From NCBI RefSeq assembly GCF_003664595.1, contig NZ_QXPZ01000032.1:1-64000 (forward strand): DNA of 64,000 bases, in the 5' to 3' direction. Below the pieces are notes generated by a model. It saw only the letters and a list, made by a program, of their open reading frames with translations. It was not told the origin of the DNA and did no database searches. Shown here one piece after another: positions 44,483 through 54,864 of this stretch. Within the stretch, counting starts at the first letter, position 1, and each line of letters begins with the position of its first letter. The position numbers and the translations under genes are program-made. The stretch comes from Atopobacter sp. AH10 (lineage in GTDB: Bacteria > Bacillota > Bacilli > Lactobacillales > Aerococcaceae).

Positions 44483-44611
44483 AGTGATTCCTCCTTTTTC
44501 ATCTCTATGTTAAGATTAGTGTACCATAAGTAAGGAAAAATCTACTACTACTTAAGACCTACTTTACTTTTTCCTCTCACTTTTTTAACTTTTCAGCTGA
44601 AAGGAGTAGCC

Positions 44612-45217
44612 ATGTTAGAATTTATCGATTTATCCAGCCTCTATTCTCACAATTGGCTTGTCACAAACGAGCCCACACGAGATGGATTAGATGGAGTAGA
44701 ATGGGCCCATCTTCTACCAACATCCAAGGCTAAACTGGCTCTAAAAGAGCTACAAAAGCTTCACCCAAATGTTCCAAATAACTATACTGTTCTCGGATGC
44801 GATCAACCAAAATATTTCCTTGCTGATCCAAAAGGAGCTATCCTTTATATTGATGCCGAAACTGAACAATGGTTAAAATTATCCGATTCTCTACAAGATC
44901 TAAATGAGAAGCGACAAGTCCTTTTAGATCCTCCAAACGACAGTCTAGACTATTCCTTCAGTCAACTCCATCATCGCTTAGCTTTTTGCCCAGAAAATCA
45001 AATAGAAGCTTGGTTAGATCATTTACGTGAAAAAGAGCTCCCTGATACTAGCTTGCTTTTATTTACAGATCTCTTACGACGCAAGACAACTAGCCCTTCC
45101 CGTGCTCAAGCCCTATATGCCGAATATGAATTCTTAAACGATTTTTTCTCTAAGCAAATAACCTCAGTCAACAGGCAAAAGTTCCTTTCTGCTTGGTCTA
45201 CAAGGTCAAGCCATTAA
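44612..45217 (+). CDS. Unrecognised protein, divergent from lemA
   Basis: A 201-residue soluble protein of unknown family. Residues 40-85 contain NVPNNYTVLGCDQPKYFLADPKGAILYIDAET, a beta-rich part that vaguely recalls SMI1/KNR4 (SUKH) proteins, but the similarity is too weak to use. GAAAGGAG ribosome binding site 7-8 bases before ATG. Transcribed alone, ending in a terminator shared with the converging sortase gene. Confidence 0.65.
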   Translation: MLEFIDLSSLYSHNWLVTNEPTRDGLDGVEWAHLLPTSKAKLALKELQKLHPNVPNNYTVLGCDQPKYFLADPKGAILYIDAETEQWLKLSDSLQDLNEKRQVLLDPPNDSLDYSFSQLHHRLAFCPENQIEAWLDHLREKELPDTSLLLFTDLLRRKTTSPSRAQALYAEYEFLNDFFSKQITSVNRQKFLSAWSTRSSH

Positions 45218-45243
45218 TCGCAGTAAACTTGCCCATTCAGCTC

Positions 45244-45302
45244 AAAAGTCCAACTTAAAGCGATATTCTAAAATAGATCTATCGCCTATAAGTTGGACTT
45301 TC
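45244..45302. terminator. Bidirectional terminator between convergent genes
   Basis: AAAGTCCAACTTA plus GCGATA pair with TATCGC plus TAAGTTGGACTTT in one long stem. A and T runs flank both sides, so it can end both the plus-strand gene and the sortase gene. Confidence 0.8.
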
Positions 45303-45318
45303 CCATTTATTCTCTTTT

Positions 45319-46080
45319 TTATTTCACCGTGTTATTAGCTATTTCAAAAGCTTTTTTCATTTCTGGGCTTGCCTTAGTCATTGACACTTTCTTGACATAT
45401 GTTCCTTGAGCGATTTCCCGCTTAGACCCGTCAATATTACATGTAATCAAGGTCACTTGTTTAGCTCCATTAGGATCGTCTTCAATCAAATCCGTCCGAG
45501 TCGGTTCTACTTCCATTAAGTTTTCCGTTTTGTAGACATAAATATACTGCAAATCCGTTAGATAAATCAAATCACCCTTCTGTAAGTGTATCAGAGGAGT
45601 AAATAATAAAGACTCATCTTTCATCCGATGACTGGCTAAGGGATAATTGCCCTTCCCCATTTCTTGTTCTGGACGAAGGGTTCCAGCTCCTGATATCAAC
45701 TGAGCATTTTCAACCCCTTTATAGATTGGAAGATTTAGCTTCACAGCTGGTATAGCTATCCCTCCAATAACTGGTAGAGGCTTTCCCTTCAACGAATTCT
45801 TTATCACTCCAGTAGCATCTACATTTTCGACAGTAGAAAAGTCAAAGTTTGCCACCTTATTTTTGTTTTCTTTCAGGTCTTTGGCTGTTAGGTGACTAAG
45901 CGCGTATTTATTTTGGTTTCTACCAATTAAATAATACTTAATCGGTTGTGCGGCTAACATAGCCAACCCGGCCACTATTAACAAGAAACTGATCACATTA
46001 ATGCATTTATTCCACGTATTATTTTTCCCTCTTCTGCGTCGAGCGCTTCTAGATGGAAGTCGATTATTTCTACTGGTCAT
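45319..46080 (-). CDS. srtA: Class A sortase
   Basis: Membrane-anchored transpeptidase that attaches LPXTG proteins to peptidoglycan. One N-terminal helix at about residues 27-44 after a very basic stretch (RSARRRRGK), catalytic His151 in ASHRM, Cys214 in TLITCNIDG and Arg221. 253 residues with the start at 46080, chosen for the GGGGTG site upstream; a start at 46110 would add 10 residues. No LPXTG substrate gene lies nearby. Confidence 0.92.
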   Translation of the reverse strand: MTSRNNRLPSRSARRRRGKNNTWNKCINVISFLLIVAGLAMLAAQPIKYYLIGRNQNKYALSHLTAKDLKENKNKVANFDFSTVENVDATGVIKNSLKGKPLPVIGGIAIPAVKLNLPIYKGVENAQLISGAGTLRPEQEMGKGNYPLASHRMKDESLLFTPLIHLQKGDLIYLTDLQYIYVYKTENLMEVEPTRTDLIEDDPNGAKQVTLITCNIDGSKREIAQGTYVKKVSMTKASPEMKKAFEIANNTVK

Positions 46081-46231
46081 TTGGTCACCCCATCTCTGAA
46101 GTAAAAGCATTCACTCTATCAGTATAGGCAATCAAATACAGAATGTAAAGGACTCCACAGTGAACGAGCTGTTCAAGATTTTCTTTCCTTTACCCTTTTT
46201 CTATCAAAAAAATTTGCTTAAGTCAGCGTAT

Positions 46232-46256
46232 AAAAAAAGGACATCTACTGATGCCC
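46232..46256 (-). terminator. Terminator of rpmE2
   Basis: GGGCATC pairs with GATGTCC (one G-T pair) around AGTA, followed on the minus strand by seven Ts. Confidence 0.8.
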
Positions 46257-46289
46257 CTTGGTCTGTGGTTATCCCCACTAATCGCCCAA

Positions 46290-46547
46290 TTATTTGTTGG
46301 AATCGGTAAAACCGTACTTCTTGTTGAAGCGGTCCACACGTCCATCTGCTTGAGTGAATTTTTGACGTCCCGTATAGAATGGATGGGAGTCTGACGAAAT
46401 TTCAACACGAATCAATGGATAAGTGTTGCCGTCTTCCCATTCAACTGTTTCGCTAGACCCTTTAGTAGAACCAGACAAGAATTTATATCCGGTTGATGAG
46501 TCCATGAAGACAACGGGATGGTAATCTGGATGGATGTCTTTTTTCAT
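46290..46547 (-). CDS. rpmE2: 50S ribosomal protein L31, type B (zinc-free)
   Basis: Ribosomal protein of 85 residues at the intersubunit bridge. It is the C-minus type B version: no cysteine at all, so it needs no zinc. Signature [29 protein letters not shown] at about residues 53-81. Own ribosome binding site GGAGAGAAG and own terminator. Confidence 0.96.
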   Translation of the reverse strand: MKKDIHPDYHPVVFMDSSTGYKFLSGSTKGSSETVEWEDGNTYPLIRVEISSDSHPFYTGRQKFTQADGRVDRFNKKYGFTDSNK

Positions 46548-46700
46548 GTGTCTTCTCTCCTTTGCCCTAGTCTATTTGCTAAACTAGAGTTGATCTCTCT
46601 AGCGTAATCAACAATGTTGATGATACCATGTGTTTCCTAGAATAGCAAGACTTGTCATCACTTTTTATCGACTTCTTTTTCAATCAAAGAAGGAGAACGC

Positions 46701-47969
46701 TTATTCTTCCTCTACATCGATCATTTCAATATCCGCTCCAATACCGCGAAGTTTTTCCACGATATGCGAATAACCCCTCAAAATATGGTCAATATTGGAA
46801 ATATAGGTAGTTCCTTCTGCCATCAACCCAGCAATAATTAAGCAAGCTCCCGCCCGCAAATCACTGGCAGCTACTTCTGCGCCAGAAAGTTTAATCGGGC
46901 CATCGACAAGAATCATATCGTCCTCTACACGCATTTTTGCCCCCATTCGAACTAATTCTGGGACATGGTTCACCCGTTTAGGATAGATCGTATCGACAAT
47001 AGTACCCGATCCCTTCGCTTTCAACAATAGCGGTGTTAGAGGTTGTTGCAAGTCCGTAGCAAAGCCTGGATAAGGTAAGGTTTTAATATTCACCATTTTC
47101 AAATCATGACTTGGTCCCACATAGATAGCATCTTCAGAAATATCCATATGAACGCCCATTTCGTTCATCTTAGCTATTAAGCCATCTAAATGTTCAAAAA
47201 TGACATTTCTGACCGTTACGCCTTCTCCCATTGCTGCTGCAAGAGAAAGAAATGTTCCAGCCTCTATCCTGTCTGGAATAATCATGTGATTACAGCCGTG
47301 AAGCTCCTCCACCCCATCAATTCGAATCACAGAAGTCCCAGCCCCTCTAATTTGCGCCCCCATTTTATTGAGCAAAGTCACCAAATCAATAATTTCAGGT
47401 TCACGAGCAGCATTTTCAATTACAGTTCGCCCTTTTGCTTTAACACTCGCTAGAATAGCATTAACAGTAGCCCCTATAGAGACGATATCCATATAGATTT
47501 TGGTTCCAGTCAATCCTTCTTTAGGAGCCTTCAGAGCAATCGCTCCATTATCATTATCTACTTTTGCTCCCAAGGCTTCAAAGGCTTTGATGTGTTGATC
47601 AATTGGACGTGGCCCTAAAAAGCAACCTCCAGGCATACCAATAACGCCTTCCCCAAATTTACTTAAGGTCGCCCCCATAAAGTAATAAGAGGCTCGCATA
47701 CTTTTAATTTTCCCCTCTGGCATTGGAATAGACTGCATGAGACGAGGATCAATGGTCAATCGACCCTCTTTAAATTCAGTTGCCACATGAAAGTCCGCCA
47801 AAATATCCAAGAGTGTGTGGACATCTTCAATATCCGGTACACCTTCTAAAACAACTGGACTATCCGCTAAAATAGCCGCTGGAATAAGGGCAACGGTCGA
47901 ATTTTTCGCTCCACTTACCACAATTTCTCCAGAAAGTGGCTTCCCGCCTCGAATAACAAATTTTTGCAT
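46701..47969 (-). CDS. murA: UDP-N-acetylglucosamine 1-carboxyvinyltransferase MurA
   Basis: First committed enzyme of peptidoglycan synthesis, target of fosfomycin. Lys22 and Asn23 in SGAKNST and the catalytic Cys116 in [12 protein letters not shown] are present. 422 residues from MQKFVIRGG, the universal MurA start, with AAGGAG six bases upstream. Two further in-frame ATGs lie upstream, one at MNKVKSS 13 codons before with a GGAG; a longer N-terminus is possible but less likely. Confidence 0.95.
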   Translation of the reverse strand: MQKFVIRGGKPLSGEIVVSGAKNSTVALIPAAILADSPVVLEGVPDIEDVHTLLDILADFHVATEFKEGRLTIDPRLMQSIPMPEGKIKSMRASYYFMGATLSKFGEGVIGMPGGCFLGPRPIDQHIKAFEALGAKVDNDNGAIALKAPKEGLTGTKIYMDIVSIGATVNAILASVKAKGRTVIENAAREPEIIDLVTLLNKMGAQIRGAGTSVIRIDGVEELHGCNHMIIPDRIEAGTFLSLAAAMGEGVTVRNVIFEHLDGLIAKMNEMGVHMDISEDAIYVGPSHDLKMVNIKTLPYPGFATDLQQPLTPLLLKAKGSGTIVDTIYPKRVNHVPELVRMGAKMRVEDDMILVDGPIKLSGAEVAASDLRAGACLIIAGLMAEGTTYISNIDHILRGYSHIVEKLRGIGADIEMIDVEEE

Positions 47970-48098
47970 AAATATCTCCTTCATCGAGCTCTTTACTTTA
48001 TTCATTAAGGGTCTCCAATCATTATAAAAGACCGTTTCAAAAGTCTGCACGTCGCACAAAAAAAAGAAAGGCAGACGGCAATATCTTGCCCTTATTTT
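47970..48098 (-). promoter_or_regulatory. Upstream region of murA with hairpin and -10 box
   Basis: TATAAT (plus-strand ATTATA at 48021-48026) lies about 50 bp before murA. Upstream is a GGCAA/TTGCC hairpin (48077-48090) followed by a pyrimidine run and eight Ts (48057-48065), which resembles a leader terminator or the end of an unknown transcript. A clear -35 box is not visible. The remainder of the gap to 48316 holds nothing distinct. Confidence 0.35.
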
Positions 48099-48316
48099 AC
48101 CATATTCTTCGAATAGATAAAGACTAAGTGCTTCCTTGTAAAAATGAAAGCACAGCAGAAAACACGATCTATACTGGACTGTATCTCTAAATTCATCCAA
48201 AACTTTCATATATTATTTTAAAAGATAGCCACGTTCAATCCAGTCATTTCCTTATTGAATCGCTAGCGATGAGTCCACCTAGCCACATGTTCGTCTTTCA
48301 AGCTCATAACTTCAAC

Positions 48317-48346
48317 TAAAAAAAGCAGGCCGAAGCCTGCTTTTGG
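48317..48346 (-). terminator. Terminator of fba
   Basis: AAAAGCAGGC/GCCTGCTTTT around CGAA (48321-48344), followed on the minus strand by seven Ts. Confidence 0.9.
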
Positions 48347-48354
48347 TCGTTTCT

Positions 48355-49212
48355 TTACGCTTTGTCTTTGCAGCCAAACAATTCGATGATTTCTTTTGTC
48401 TTAGCTACCATTGCATCTTTACCTGGTTTGATGACTTTACGTGGATCATAAACTTCAGCGTCAGATGATAATTTTTCGCGAACAGCTTTAGTCCAAACTT
48501 GTTGCAATTCTGTGTTCACATTGATCTTCGCATGACCACATTCAATAGCTTTCTTGATTTGGTAATCAGGAATACCAGAACCCCCGTGAAGAACTAATGG
48601 AGAATGAGTTGCATTTGAAATAGCTACCATTTCGTCAAAACCTAAAACTGGTTCACCAATGTAAGTTCCGTGAACAGAACCTAGAGCAGCAGCTAAGGCG
48701 TCGATACCTGCTTCAGATACCATGCGTTTGCATTCTTCAAGATCAGCGTATTGAACCCCACCAGTTACGCCATCTTCAGTACCACCAACAGTACCAACTT
48801 CAGCTTCTACAGAGCAACCACGAGCGTGAGCGTACTCTACAACTTCCTTAGTCTTAGCGATGTTTTCATCGATTGGGAAATGTGAATGGTCGTACATTAC
48901 AGATGTGAAACCAGCATCGATATATTCTTTACAACCTTCTACGCTTGAACCATGATCTAAATGCAAAGCAACTGGAACAGTGATATCCATTGATTCCACC
49001 AAAGCATCTACCATATCGTGAACCACTTTAGGGCCACCCATGTATTTACCAGCGCCTTCAGAAACCCCTAAAATTACTGGAGCGTTGCTTTCTTGAGCAG
49101 CTTGTAAAATAGCTTGAGTCCATTCCAAGTTGTTAATGTTAAAATGGCCTACTGCATATTTCCCTTCTCTAGCTTTTGTTAACATGTCAGTCATAGAAAC
49201 TAAGCGTGTCAT
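48355..49212 (-). CDS. fba: Class II fructose-bisphosphate aldolase
   Basis: Zinc-dependent glycolytic enzyme that splits fructose 1,6-bisphosphate. Zinc ligands are in HLDHGSS and YDHSHFP, with LHGGSGIPD and [10 protein letters not shown]-terminal motifs. 285 residues, normal for class IIB. Ribosome binding site AGGAGG. Monocistronic. Confidence 0.96.
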   Translation of the reverse strand: MTRLVSMTDMLTKAREGKYAVGHFNINNLEWTQAILQAAQESNAPVILGVSEGAGKYMGGPKVVHDMVDALVESMDITVPVALHLDHGSSVEGCKEYIDAGFTSVMYDHSHFPIDENIAKTKEVVEYAHARGCSVEAEVGTVGGTEDGVTGGVQYADLEECKRMVSEAGIDALAAALGSVHGTYIGEPVLGFDEMVAISNATHSPLVLHGGSGIPDYQIKKAIECGHAKINVNTELQQVWTKAVREKLSSDAEVYDPRKVIKPGKDAMVAKTKEIIELFGCKDKA

Positions 49213-49255
49213 TCAATTTCCTCCTAAAAAGTATGTTGTGCAATTTTGCGCCCTT

Positions 49256-49261
49256 ATTATA
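49256..49261 (-). promoter_or_regulatory. -10 element of the fba promoter
   Basis: TATAAT on the minus strand about 44 bp before the fba start. The -35 box is not clear. The rest of the 305-bp gap up to 49517 shows no gene. Confidence 0.55.
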
Positions 49262-49517
49262 ACAGAAGTCATCCATTTATTAAAGCACGAAGCCAGTAAA
49301 ATCCTTGAGATACCGCTTACTTTCTAAATTTTGTCCCCTTCACTTATCCCTAACTACTTGTAGATCAATACTTGCCTATCTGACCTTGCCAATCTTCCTA
49401 TAATAAATGTTCTAAGCTAGTCTAGCTAAGCTTTCTTCCTTAAGCATCTACTAATGGTCTTCTTTAAACGGCCTGATCAAGTTTTTCACCCGTAAGCTAG
49501 CCCACTTCTCCTCTAGC

Positions 49518-52112
49518 CTACTCTTTAGAATTTCCCTCGTCATCTTCTGAAGACGAGATAATTTCATAAATCACATAAATCTCCCAATCAGATATTTTAA
49601 TTCGATAAAACTGTTCTAATTCAAATAAAATACTTTTTATGTTCGGATAAAACATCTTGTCATTGATGTAGACTTGATCCAATGGAAGGGGTACCTCATA
49701 ATCCTCAGCCCCCAAAATGGTCCGTTCAACCAAAACGGCAGTATGCATAATGAGGACATATTTAATTTGACTGTTGAGTGTATAGTTAAAACGCATCTCA
49801 AATTTATTAATCACATTCTCAACTTGGGTAATAATGATATCTGGATTCAAGAATTCCAAGCGATCGCTGAGGCCTTCTTTAGAGAAAAAGTAGATTAACT
49901 CATTTAATAAGTCTAATCTCGAATGGATTGGCACCAAGGATTTAAATTGCTCTAGATACGAAAAGTCTTGTCGATGTTGCATTATTTCCGTCAGATTAAT
50001 CACTTTGATATTCCCTGGAACATTCATAGGTGTAGTGGTAATAATTGCCACCGTAGAAGAAAAATAATTTTGGTTTTCATGATGTCGGTTGAGGATATCC
50101 ACTAATTCTGTATAATCCATTTCAATGAGTTTGATATCCGTCTGAATATATTTCTTCAATAACTGACTGATACTGGCATTAATTTCAGGCCCGGATATGC
50201 TGGTAATAATCACATTAGGCTGATTATCAAAACCTTCAAAATATTGAATATCTGTGGATGAATTCTTCTTAAAATGCTCAATCAAGTTATTAAAAGGTTC
50301 CTTATTCAAAATCAACTGCCCTATTTCTAAAGCATAGGCTGTCGTTAAATTATTAACAACTAATAGTTCACCATTAATTTGTGGTTTCAAAGCCTTATAG
50401 ATTTGAGTCAAGGAACCCATATCTACAATCATGATGACACCTTTTTCCGTATCTCGTTCAATCAACCACTCTTTTACTTCTTCTATAATATCTTCTGGAG
50501 AAGAATCTAGTGGGACATTGATGGCATCAAAAATGTACTGATGTAACATACGGTTGGCAACACTCTGAATACTGGTAGCCGTAGATTCCCCATGAGCAAC
50601 CAAAAGAGCATTATATTCTATACGTTCATCTACCTCTCCCGCGAGCACCAGCATCAAACAAGTTAGCTGATAGGGGGAGGGTTTACCTGGCAATAATTGA
50701 TAAGCTAAGGACTCTGCACGTGGGAAATATTCTCTGATTTCTCCTAAAAGGTAGTCATATAAGCCAGCTGTTTCTGGGTGAACATACCACAAGAGCATTA
50801 ATTCATAAAAAAGCAAATCATCTTTGGGATAAGCGCCCAGCATCCGGCAAAAGCGTTCTTTGATCGCTTTTATTTCCTTCCGATATAAGACTGCCAAATA
50901 CTCTCCTGAAAAAAGCTCCCGAAAACGATGAGCAAAGCTATGAATAGCTACTCGCATATCTGTCATCGCTGTACTTGTCAAAATCCTCTCCAGATCTTCT
51001 TTAGCCACTTGAATATGCTGAGTCGATTGAACAAGCGTCTGGTTTACATCCACCCATTTCACCTGATCACTGCGCTCAGCTAAGGTAATTTTCAACAAAG
51101 AGTCATTGGGGTCTGCCTGCCGCAAAGCTTGAGCACAAACAATTTTTATTTCATTACTGAGTGTCCCAATATTCCCTGTATACTGTTGGTTGACCAATTT
51201 ATCTAAAAGACTTTCATCAATCATTATGGCCTTTTGAATACGTTCCGCTTCTTTTTTAAATAAAGCAGATACCAAAGTAATTCGCTCATATCGTGGCCGA
51301 TCATGAAAATCCTTCAAGTCAACCACTAGGGGAATCCGCCGATAAAAAGTTGGTAAAAGGACTTTTTTTGGATCCTCAGTCGTAGCTAAAATAAGTCTCG
51401 CCCTTGAATGCGTCAGATGATTTTCTTCTCCTAACCGTCTAAAATAACCCTTGTCTAAAAACTGAAAGAGTTTTTCTTGATTTTCCATTGATAGGCGATG
51501 CACTTCATCCAAAAAAAGAATGCCATTATTCGCCTTTTCAATAAGACCTGCTTTGTCCATGTTAGCTCCAGTAAAAGCTCCCTTGACATAGCCAAACAAG
51601 ACAGAAGATAGGAGTTCAGGATTATTCGCATAATCCGCGCAATTAAAGACAATCAAATTCTCTGAACAAGCTAGGCCTTCTTCCTTTAAATAAGTTGCAA
51701 TGACATGCGCTAGGTAACTTTTCCCCACCCCGCTATTTCCATGCAGTAAAAGAGGTAAGCCAATTGGAGGATAAGACAAGACTGCCTTAATTTCTTCAAT
51801 TTGATCAGAAAAACTTGCTTCCGCTCCAATAAATTGATCGAAAGCCTGACTAGTTTCTTTGCTTTTACCTTGTAAGCCCAACTCTTTATCCGCCTCTTTC
51901 TCTAAAGGCGCTATCCCTTTATCCTGATGCATCAGCCAATACACCGGACGGGTATTCGTTTTTTCAATTAAACCGTCTCTTTCCAATTCATTGAGGTATA
52001 AGCTTGTAACAGAACGACTTCTATCGATAGCCTGACTCAAGTCGGAGGTAGTCAGAGATTTATCTGCACTCTCTATCAAATCGACCAAGATCTTTTTCAA
52101 ATCTTTACTCAC
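49518..52112 (-). CDS. Sigma-54-dependent activator of the mannose PTS (LevR/ManR type)
   Basis: Transcription activator of 864 residues. N-terminal helix-turn-helix at about 1-60, AAA+ domain with Walker A GNSGVGKS at 125-132, sigma-54 contact loop GAFTGA at 178-183 and Walker B ILFLDEVH, a PRD at about 385-480, an EIIA-like domain with His508 in VAHGESTATS, an EIIB-like part, and a second PRD with His in IMHTAVLVER near the C-terminus. The start is GTG at 52112 with GGAGG. PTS phosphorylation of PRD and EIIA sites should set its activity. It follows the PTS genes after a terminator; its target is the promoter at 54816. Confidence 0.93.
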   Translation of the reverse strand: MSKDLKKILVDLIESADKSLTTSDLSQAIDRSRSVTSLYLNELERDGLIEKTNTRPVYWLMHQDKGIAPLEKEADKELGLQGKSKETSQAFDQFIGAEASFSDQIEEIKAVLSYPPIGLPLLLHGNSGVGKSYLAHVIATYLKEEGLACSENLIVFNCADYANNPELLSSVLFGYVKGAFTGANMDKAGLIEKANNGILFLDEVHRLSMENQEKLFQFLDKGYFRRLGEENHLTHSRARLILATTEDPKKVLLPTFYRRIPLVVDLKDFHDRPRYERITLVSALFKKEAERIQKAIMIDESLLDKLVNQQYTGNIGTLSNEIKIVCAQALRQADPNDSLLKITLAERSDQVKWVDVNQTLVQSTQHIQVAKEDLERILTSTAMTDMRVAIHSFAHRFRELFSGEYLAVLYRKEIKAIKERFCRMLGAYPKDDLLFYELMLLWYVHPETAGLYDYLLGEIREYFPRAESLAYQLLPGKPSPYQLTCLMLVLAGEVDERIEYNALLVAHGESTATSIQSVANRMLHQYIFDAINVPLDSSPEDIIEEVKEWLIERDTEKGVIMIVDMGSLTQIYKALKPQINGELLVVNNLTTAYALEIGQLILNKEPFNNLIEHFKKNSSTDIQYFEGFDNQPNVIITSISGPEINASISQLLKKYIQTDIKLIEMDYTELVDILNRHHENQNYFSSTVAIITTTPMNVPGNIKVINLTEIMQHRQDFSYLEQFKSLVPIHSRLDLLNELIYFFSKEGLSDRLEFLNPDIIITQVENVINKFEMRFNYTLNSQIKYVLIMHTAVLVERTILGAEDYEVPLPLDQVYINDKMFYPNIKSILFELEQFYRIKISDWEIYVIYEIISSSEDDEGNSKE

Positions 52113-52130
52113 AACGCTTCCTCCTCATCC

Positions 52131-52160
52131 AAAAAGGCCCACATTAAGAAATGTGGGTCT
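52131..52160 (-). terminator. Terminator between the mannose PTS genes and the activator
   Basis: GACCCACAT pairs with ATGTGGGCC around TTCTTA, followed on the minus strand by TTTTT. Some read-through could feed the activator gene. Confidence 0.8.
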
Positions 52161-52166
52161 CCCATC

Positions 52167-52997
52167 TTATACCACACCAAGCAAGCCTAGAACAACACCT
52201 AAGCCAATGATTCCTACCATGATCCAGTTGATGCTAACGTTCTTATATTTTACCAAATAAAAAGTTAAAAGGGTAACACTAAGAGGTACCAAGCCAATCA
52301 AGAGTTGATCCAAATAAGTTTGAATCATAATTGGATCCTTGCTCCCTTTTACAGCGACTTGTAGGGCTGTTTTAAACTTGACATTAGAAGCCGTCATCGA
52401 TCCAACCATCAACAAACCGAGCATACTAGAAACCTTGGTCACAATATTCATCATACCACTTTCATAAATTTGACGAATAAAGTTATCCCCCAAGGAATAG
52501 CCTGCAACTAAGGCATAGTAATGCACAATCATAGCCGGAATGTTATAGAGAAGCAAGAAAACCAAGGCCCCTAATGGAGAACCAGAACTTGCTAAGGAGA
52601 TCCCTATCCCTGCAGCAATAACCCGAAGAATCCCCCAGAAGAAAGAATCTCCAATACCTGAAATAGGTCCCATCATAGAGGCTTTCACAGCGGTAATGGT
52701 GTTCGCATCAAAAGTCTCATCTTCACTATTTGAGCGTTCCATAGCCGCAACAATCCCCATGATCAAATTATTCAAGTGCAAGGTAGCATTAAACCATGTG
52801 GTATGACGAACCAAAGCTTCTCTTTTTTCTTCATCTGTTTTGTAAAAACGATTGATGACGGGTAAAAGAGTGTACATTACCCCTAAGGCATGGTATTGAG
52901 TCGCACCTGTCCTAGAAATATTCATCGTATAGGATCTCCAGAACATGGAACGCAACATTTTTTTATCATCTTTTGTTAAATCAGCTGTCATCTTCAT
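52167..52997 (-). CDS. Mannose-family PTS enzyme IID
   Basis: Membrane component of a mannose/fructose/sorbose PTS; with IIC it forms the sugar channel and also the receptor of class IIa bacteriocins. 276 residues, long N-terminal cytosolic helix part beginning LTKDDKKMLRSMFWRSYTMN, and motif MMGPISGIGDSFFWG around residues 107-121, typical of IID. The start overlaps the IIC stop codon (ATGA). Last gene before the terminator. Confidence 0.93.
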   Translation of the reverse strand: MKMTADLTKDDKKMLRSMFWRSYTMNISRTGATQYHALGVMYTLLPVINRFYKTDEEKREALVRHTTWFNATLHLNNLIMGIVAAMERSNSEDETFDANTITAVKASMMGPISGIGDSFFWGILRVIAAGIGISLASSGSPLGALVFLLLYNIPAMIVHYYALVAGYSLGDNFIRQIYESGMMNIVTKVSSMLGLLMVGSMTASNVKFKTALQVAVKGSKDPIMIQTYLDQLLIGLVPLSVTLLTFYLVKYKNVSINWIMVGIIGLGVVLGLLGVV

Positions 52998-53800
52998 GCG
53001 AAAAAGTCCTCCTCTTCATCCGTTTGACTGTCATGACCAGCACTAACTGGACCAGCTTTCATCAATTCAACGAGTTCAGCATCACGCATACCTACTGCAA
53101 CACACAAGACGATCCCCAAGCAAGCAACAGCTACAGCCGGCAGATTGAGATAAGCAGTTAAGATAAAACCGAGTAGATAGTAAATAGCTAAACGGTTATC
53201 CCACAATAATTTCATCAACATAGCAAAACCAACAGCAGGTAGTAAGCCCCCTGCACAATTCAAGCCATTCATTAATACTTTTGGAATATTGTTCACTAAA
53301 GTATTAACAGGTCCTGACCCAGCTAGAACCCCAATAAAGGAGATAGCCGCAATAATAGCGTAATAAATAATCCATGAGCCATAGTGCAAGGCAACAATTT
53401 TCTTTTCTGATCCTTCTCTGGCGTACTTATCCAAAACAGGTGCGAAAATATTCATAAAGACGTTCTTCATAAACATAACGACAATAGCGGATAACATCCC
53501 AATTGGAATGGCCAAAGTTATCGCAGCTTGTTGATCCACATGGGAAATAATGACAAAAGTCGTTGCCAGTACAGTAGCAGTGACTGGTTCCGCTGCAATT
53601 ACCCCACCAATATTGACATTTCCAAGGAAAACAGCTTCTAAAGCTGCCCCCATCAAAATTCCTGATTTCATGTCCCCCATCAAGAGACCAGTGACTAATC
53701 CGACAACTAAAGGGCGCTCCATCATGCTTTGCCCTGTTAAATAATTCCCAGCAAAGCAGAAAAATACGGAAATGAAGGCCATTGTTGCATAAAACAGCAT
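52994..53800 (-). CDS. Mannose-family PTS enzyme IIC
   Basis: Integral membrane sugar channel of 268 residues with about eight helices. The conserved region ALEAVFLGNVNIGGVIAAEPV near residue 55 is typical. Start at 53800 has GGAGG six bases upstream; the in-frame codon at 53818 lacks one. It starts about 20 bp after IIB and overlaps IID. Confidence 0.93.
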   Translation of the reverse strand: MLFYATMAFISVFFCFAGNYLTGQSMMERPLVVGLVTGLLMGDMKSGILMGAALEAVFLGNVNIGGVIAAEPVTATVLATTFVIISHVDQQAAITLAIPIGMLSAIVVMFMKNVFMNIFAPVLDKYAREGSEKKIVALHYGSWIIYYAIIAAISFIGVLAGSGPVNTLVNNIPKVLMNGLNCAGGLLPAVGFAMLMKLLWDNRLAIYYLLGFILTAYLNLPAVAVACLGIVLCVAVGMRDAELVELMKAGPVSAGHDSQTDEEEDFFA

Positions 53801-53822
53801 AAATCTTCCTCCAATCAACTGA

Positions 53823-54323
53823 TTAATTAATAGCGTCTAAAGCTTCTTTCAAATCTTTGCGACCATTACTTGGTAAAACTTGGTTATAGGCATTGATATG
53901 TTCGAGATTGGCCAATTCTTTGGCTGCTTGAAGTTCAACTGGATTCAATTGAACACTAGAGAATAACTTCAATTTTTCTTTTGGATCTGAGTTGTCAAAA
54001 CGTCCAGCATTAGCGACATTGACCGTCTCTAAAGATGGGACAGCCTTAGCGATTTTCAAAGCATCCGACACACTGTTCACAATAACAAAAATCCGTTTGT
54101 CTTTTCCTCGTGGGTCATTAAATACTTTAATGGCATCCTCAACATTTCTAATCAAGAGTTTGCAACCAGATGGGACAGCCATCTTTAAAGTCATTTGTGT
54201 CACTTCGTTATTAGCGGCATCATCATTAGCTACAACTAATAAGGGAGAGTTCAACTCCTTTGTCCATACAACAGCAACCTGACCATGAATCAAACGGTCG
54301 TCTACACGAATTTGCGTAATCAT
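53823..54323 (-). CDS. Mannose-family PTS enzyme IIB
   Basis: Cytoplasmic phosphocarrier of 166 residues. The phospho-His is in VDDRLIHGQVAVVW near residue 15. As a stand-alone IIB it differs from Listeria MptA where IIAB is fused. It lies 46 bp after IIA. Sugar specificity (mannose, glucose, fructose or sorbose) cannot be told from the sequence. Confidence 0.93.
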   Translation of the reverse strand: MITQIRVDDRLIHGQVAVVWTKELNSPLLVVANDDAANNEVTQMTLKMAVPSGCKLLIRNVEDAIKVFNDPRGKDKRIFVIVNSVSDALKIAKAVPSLETVNVANAGRFDNSDPKEKLKLFSSVQLNPVELQAAKELANLEHINAYNQVLPSNGRKDLKEALDAIN

Positions 54324-54369
54324 TAGAAAACATCCTTTCTCCTATTGGCTTCTTTATTCCTTTACTTTC

Positions 54370-54789
54370 CTAATCAAAGAAATCGTCTGTCGTTTCTTCT
54401 TTTGCCTCGAGTTCCACTAAACAAACTTGAGATTCCTCTAGCAAGCCTTGTATCGCTTCTTTTGTCAGATTACCCGTCATCACTATAGAAAGAATAACGG
54501 CTAAATTAGCATTTGAAACAACGCTTACCTGTTCTTGTTTGCCCGCATCAAGCACTTGGCGAACAACTCTTTGATTCACACTCCCTCCATAAAGGTCCGT
54601 AAAAATAACCGCTCGATCATCCGCTTGTAGACTTTTCAGAAAATCCTGAATAATTGCGGTATAATCAGAATCATCTACATAAGCATCAATGGTCTTAATT
54701 TCGTCACCTTTATTTGCTAAAGTATGAATAGAACTTTTAATGCCACTTGCCATCTTTCCGTGCGAAGCGACTAAGAACTTATTTGCCAT
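54370..54789 (-). CDS. Mannose-family PTS enzyme IIA
   Basis: Cytoplasmic phosphocarrier of 139 residues with phospho-His10 in VASHGKMASG and FTDLYGGSVNQ further on. The start at 54789 has AAGGGGG seven bases upstream; upstream in-frame starts would read through the sigma-54 promoter. First gene of the PTS operon, 27 bp after the -12 element. Confidence 0.92.
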   Translation of the reverse strand: MANKFLVASHGKMASGIKSSIHTLANKGDEIKTIDAYVDDSDYTAIIQDFLKSLQADDRAVIFTDLYGGSVNQRVVRQVLDAGKQEQVSVVSNANLAVILSIVMTGNLTKEAIQGLLEESQVCLVELEAKEETTDDFFD

Positions 54790-54815
54790 CTTTTTTCCCC
54801 CTTCAGCTATATACA

Positions 54816-54831
54816 TGCAAGTCGCGTGCCA
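54816..54831 (-). promoter_or_regulatory. Sigma-54 (-24/-12) promoter of the mannose PTS operon
   Basis: TGGCAC (54826-54831), five bases, then TTGCA (54816-54820) on the minus strand is a perfect match to the sigma-54 consensus TGGCAC-N5-TTGCW. Both a sigma-54 gene and its AAA+ activator are adjacent. Confidence 0.95.
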
Positions 54832-54864
54832 ACTTAAGCCTATCAACTTAACGATTTTTTCCAG

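Noticed and set aside
47970-48209. 80-residue N-terminal extension of MurA
   Set aside because: Not present in the family; a strong ribosome binding site precedes MQKF at 47969.
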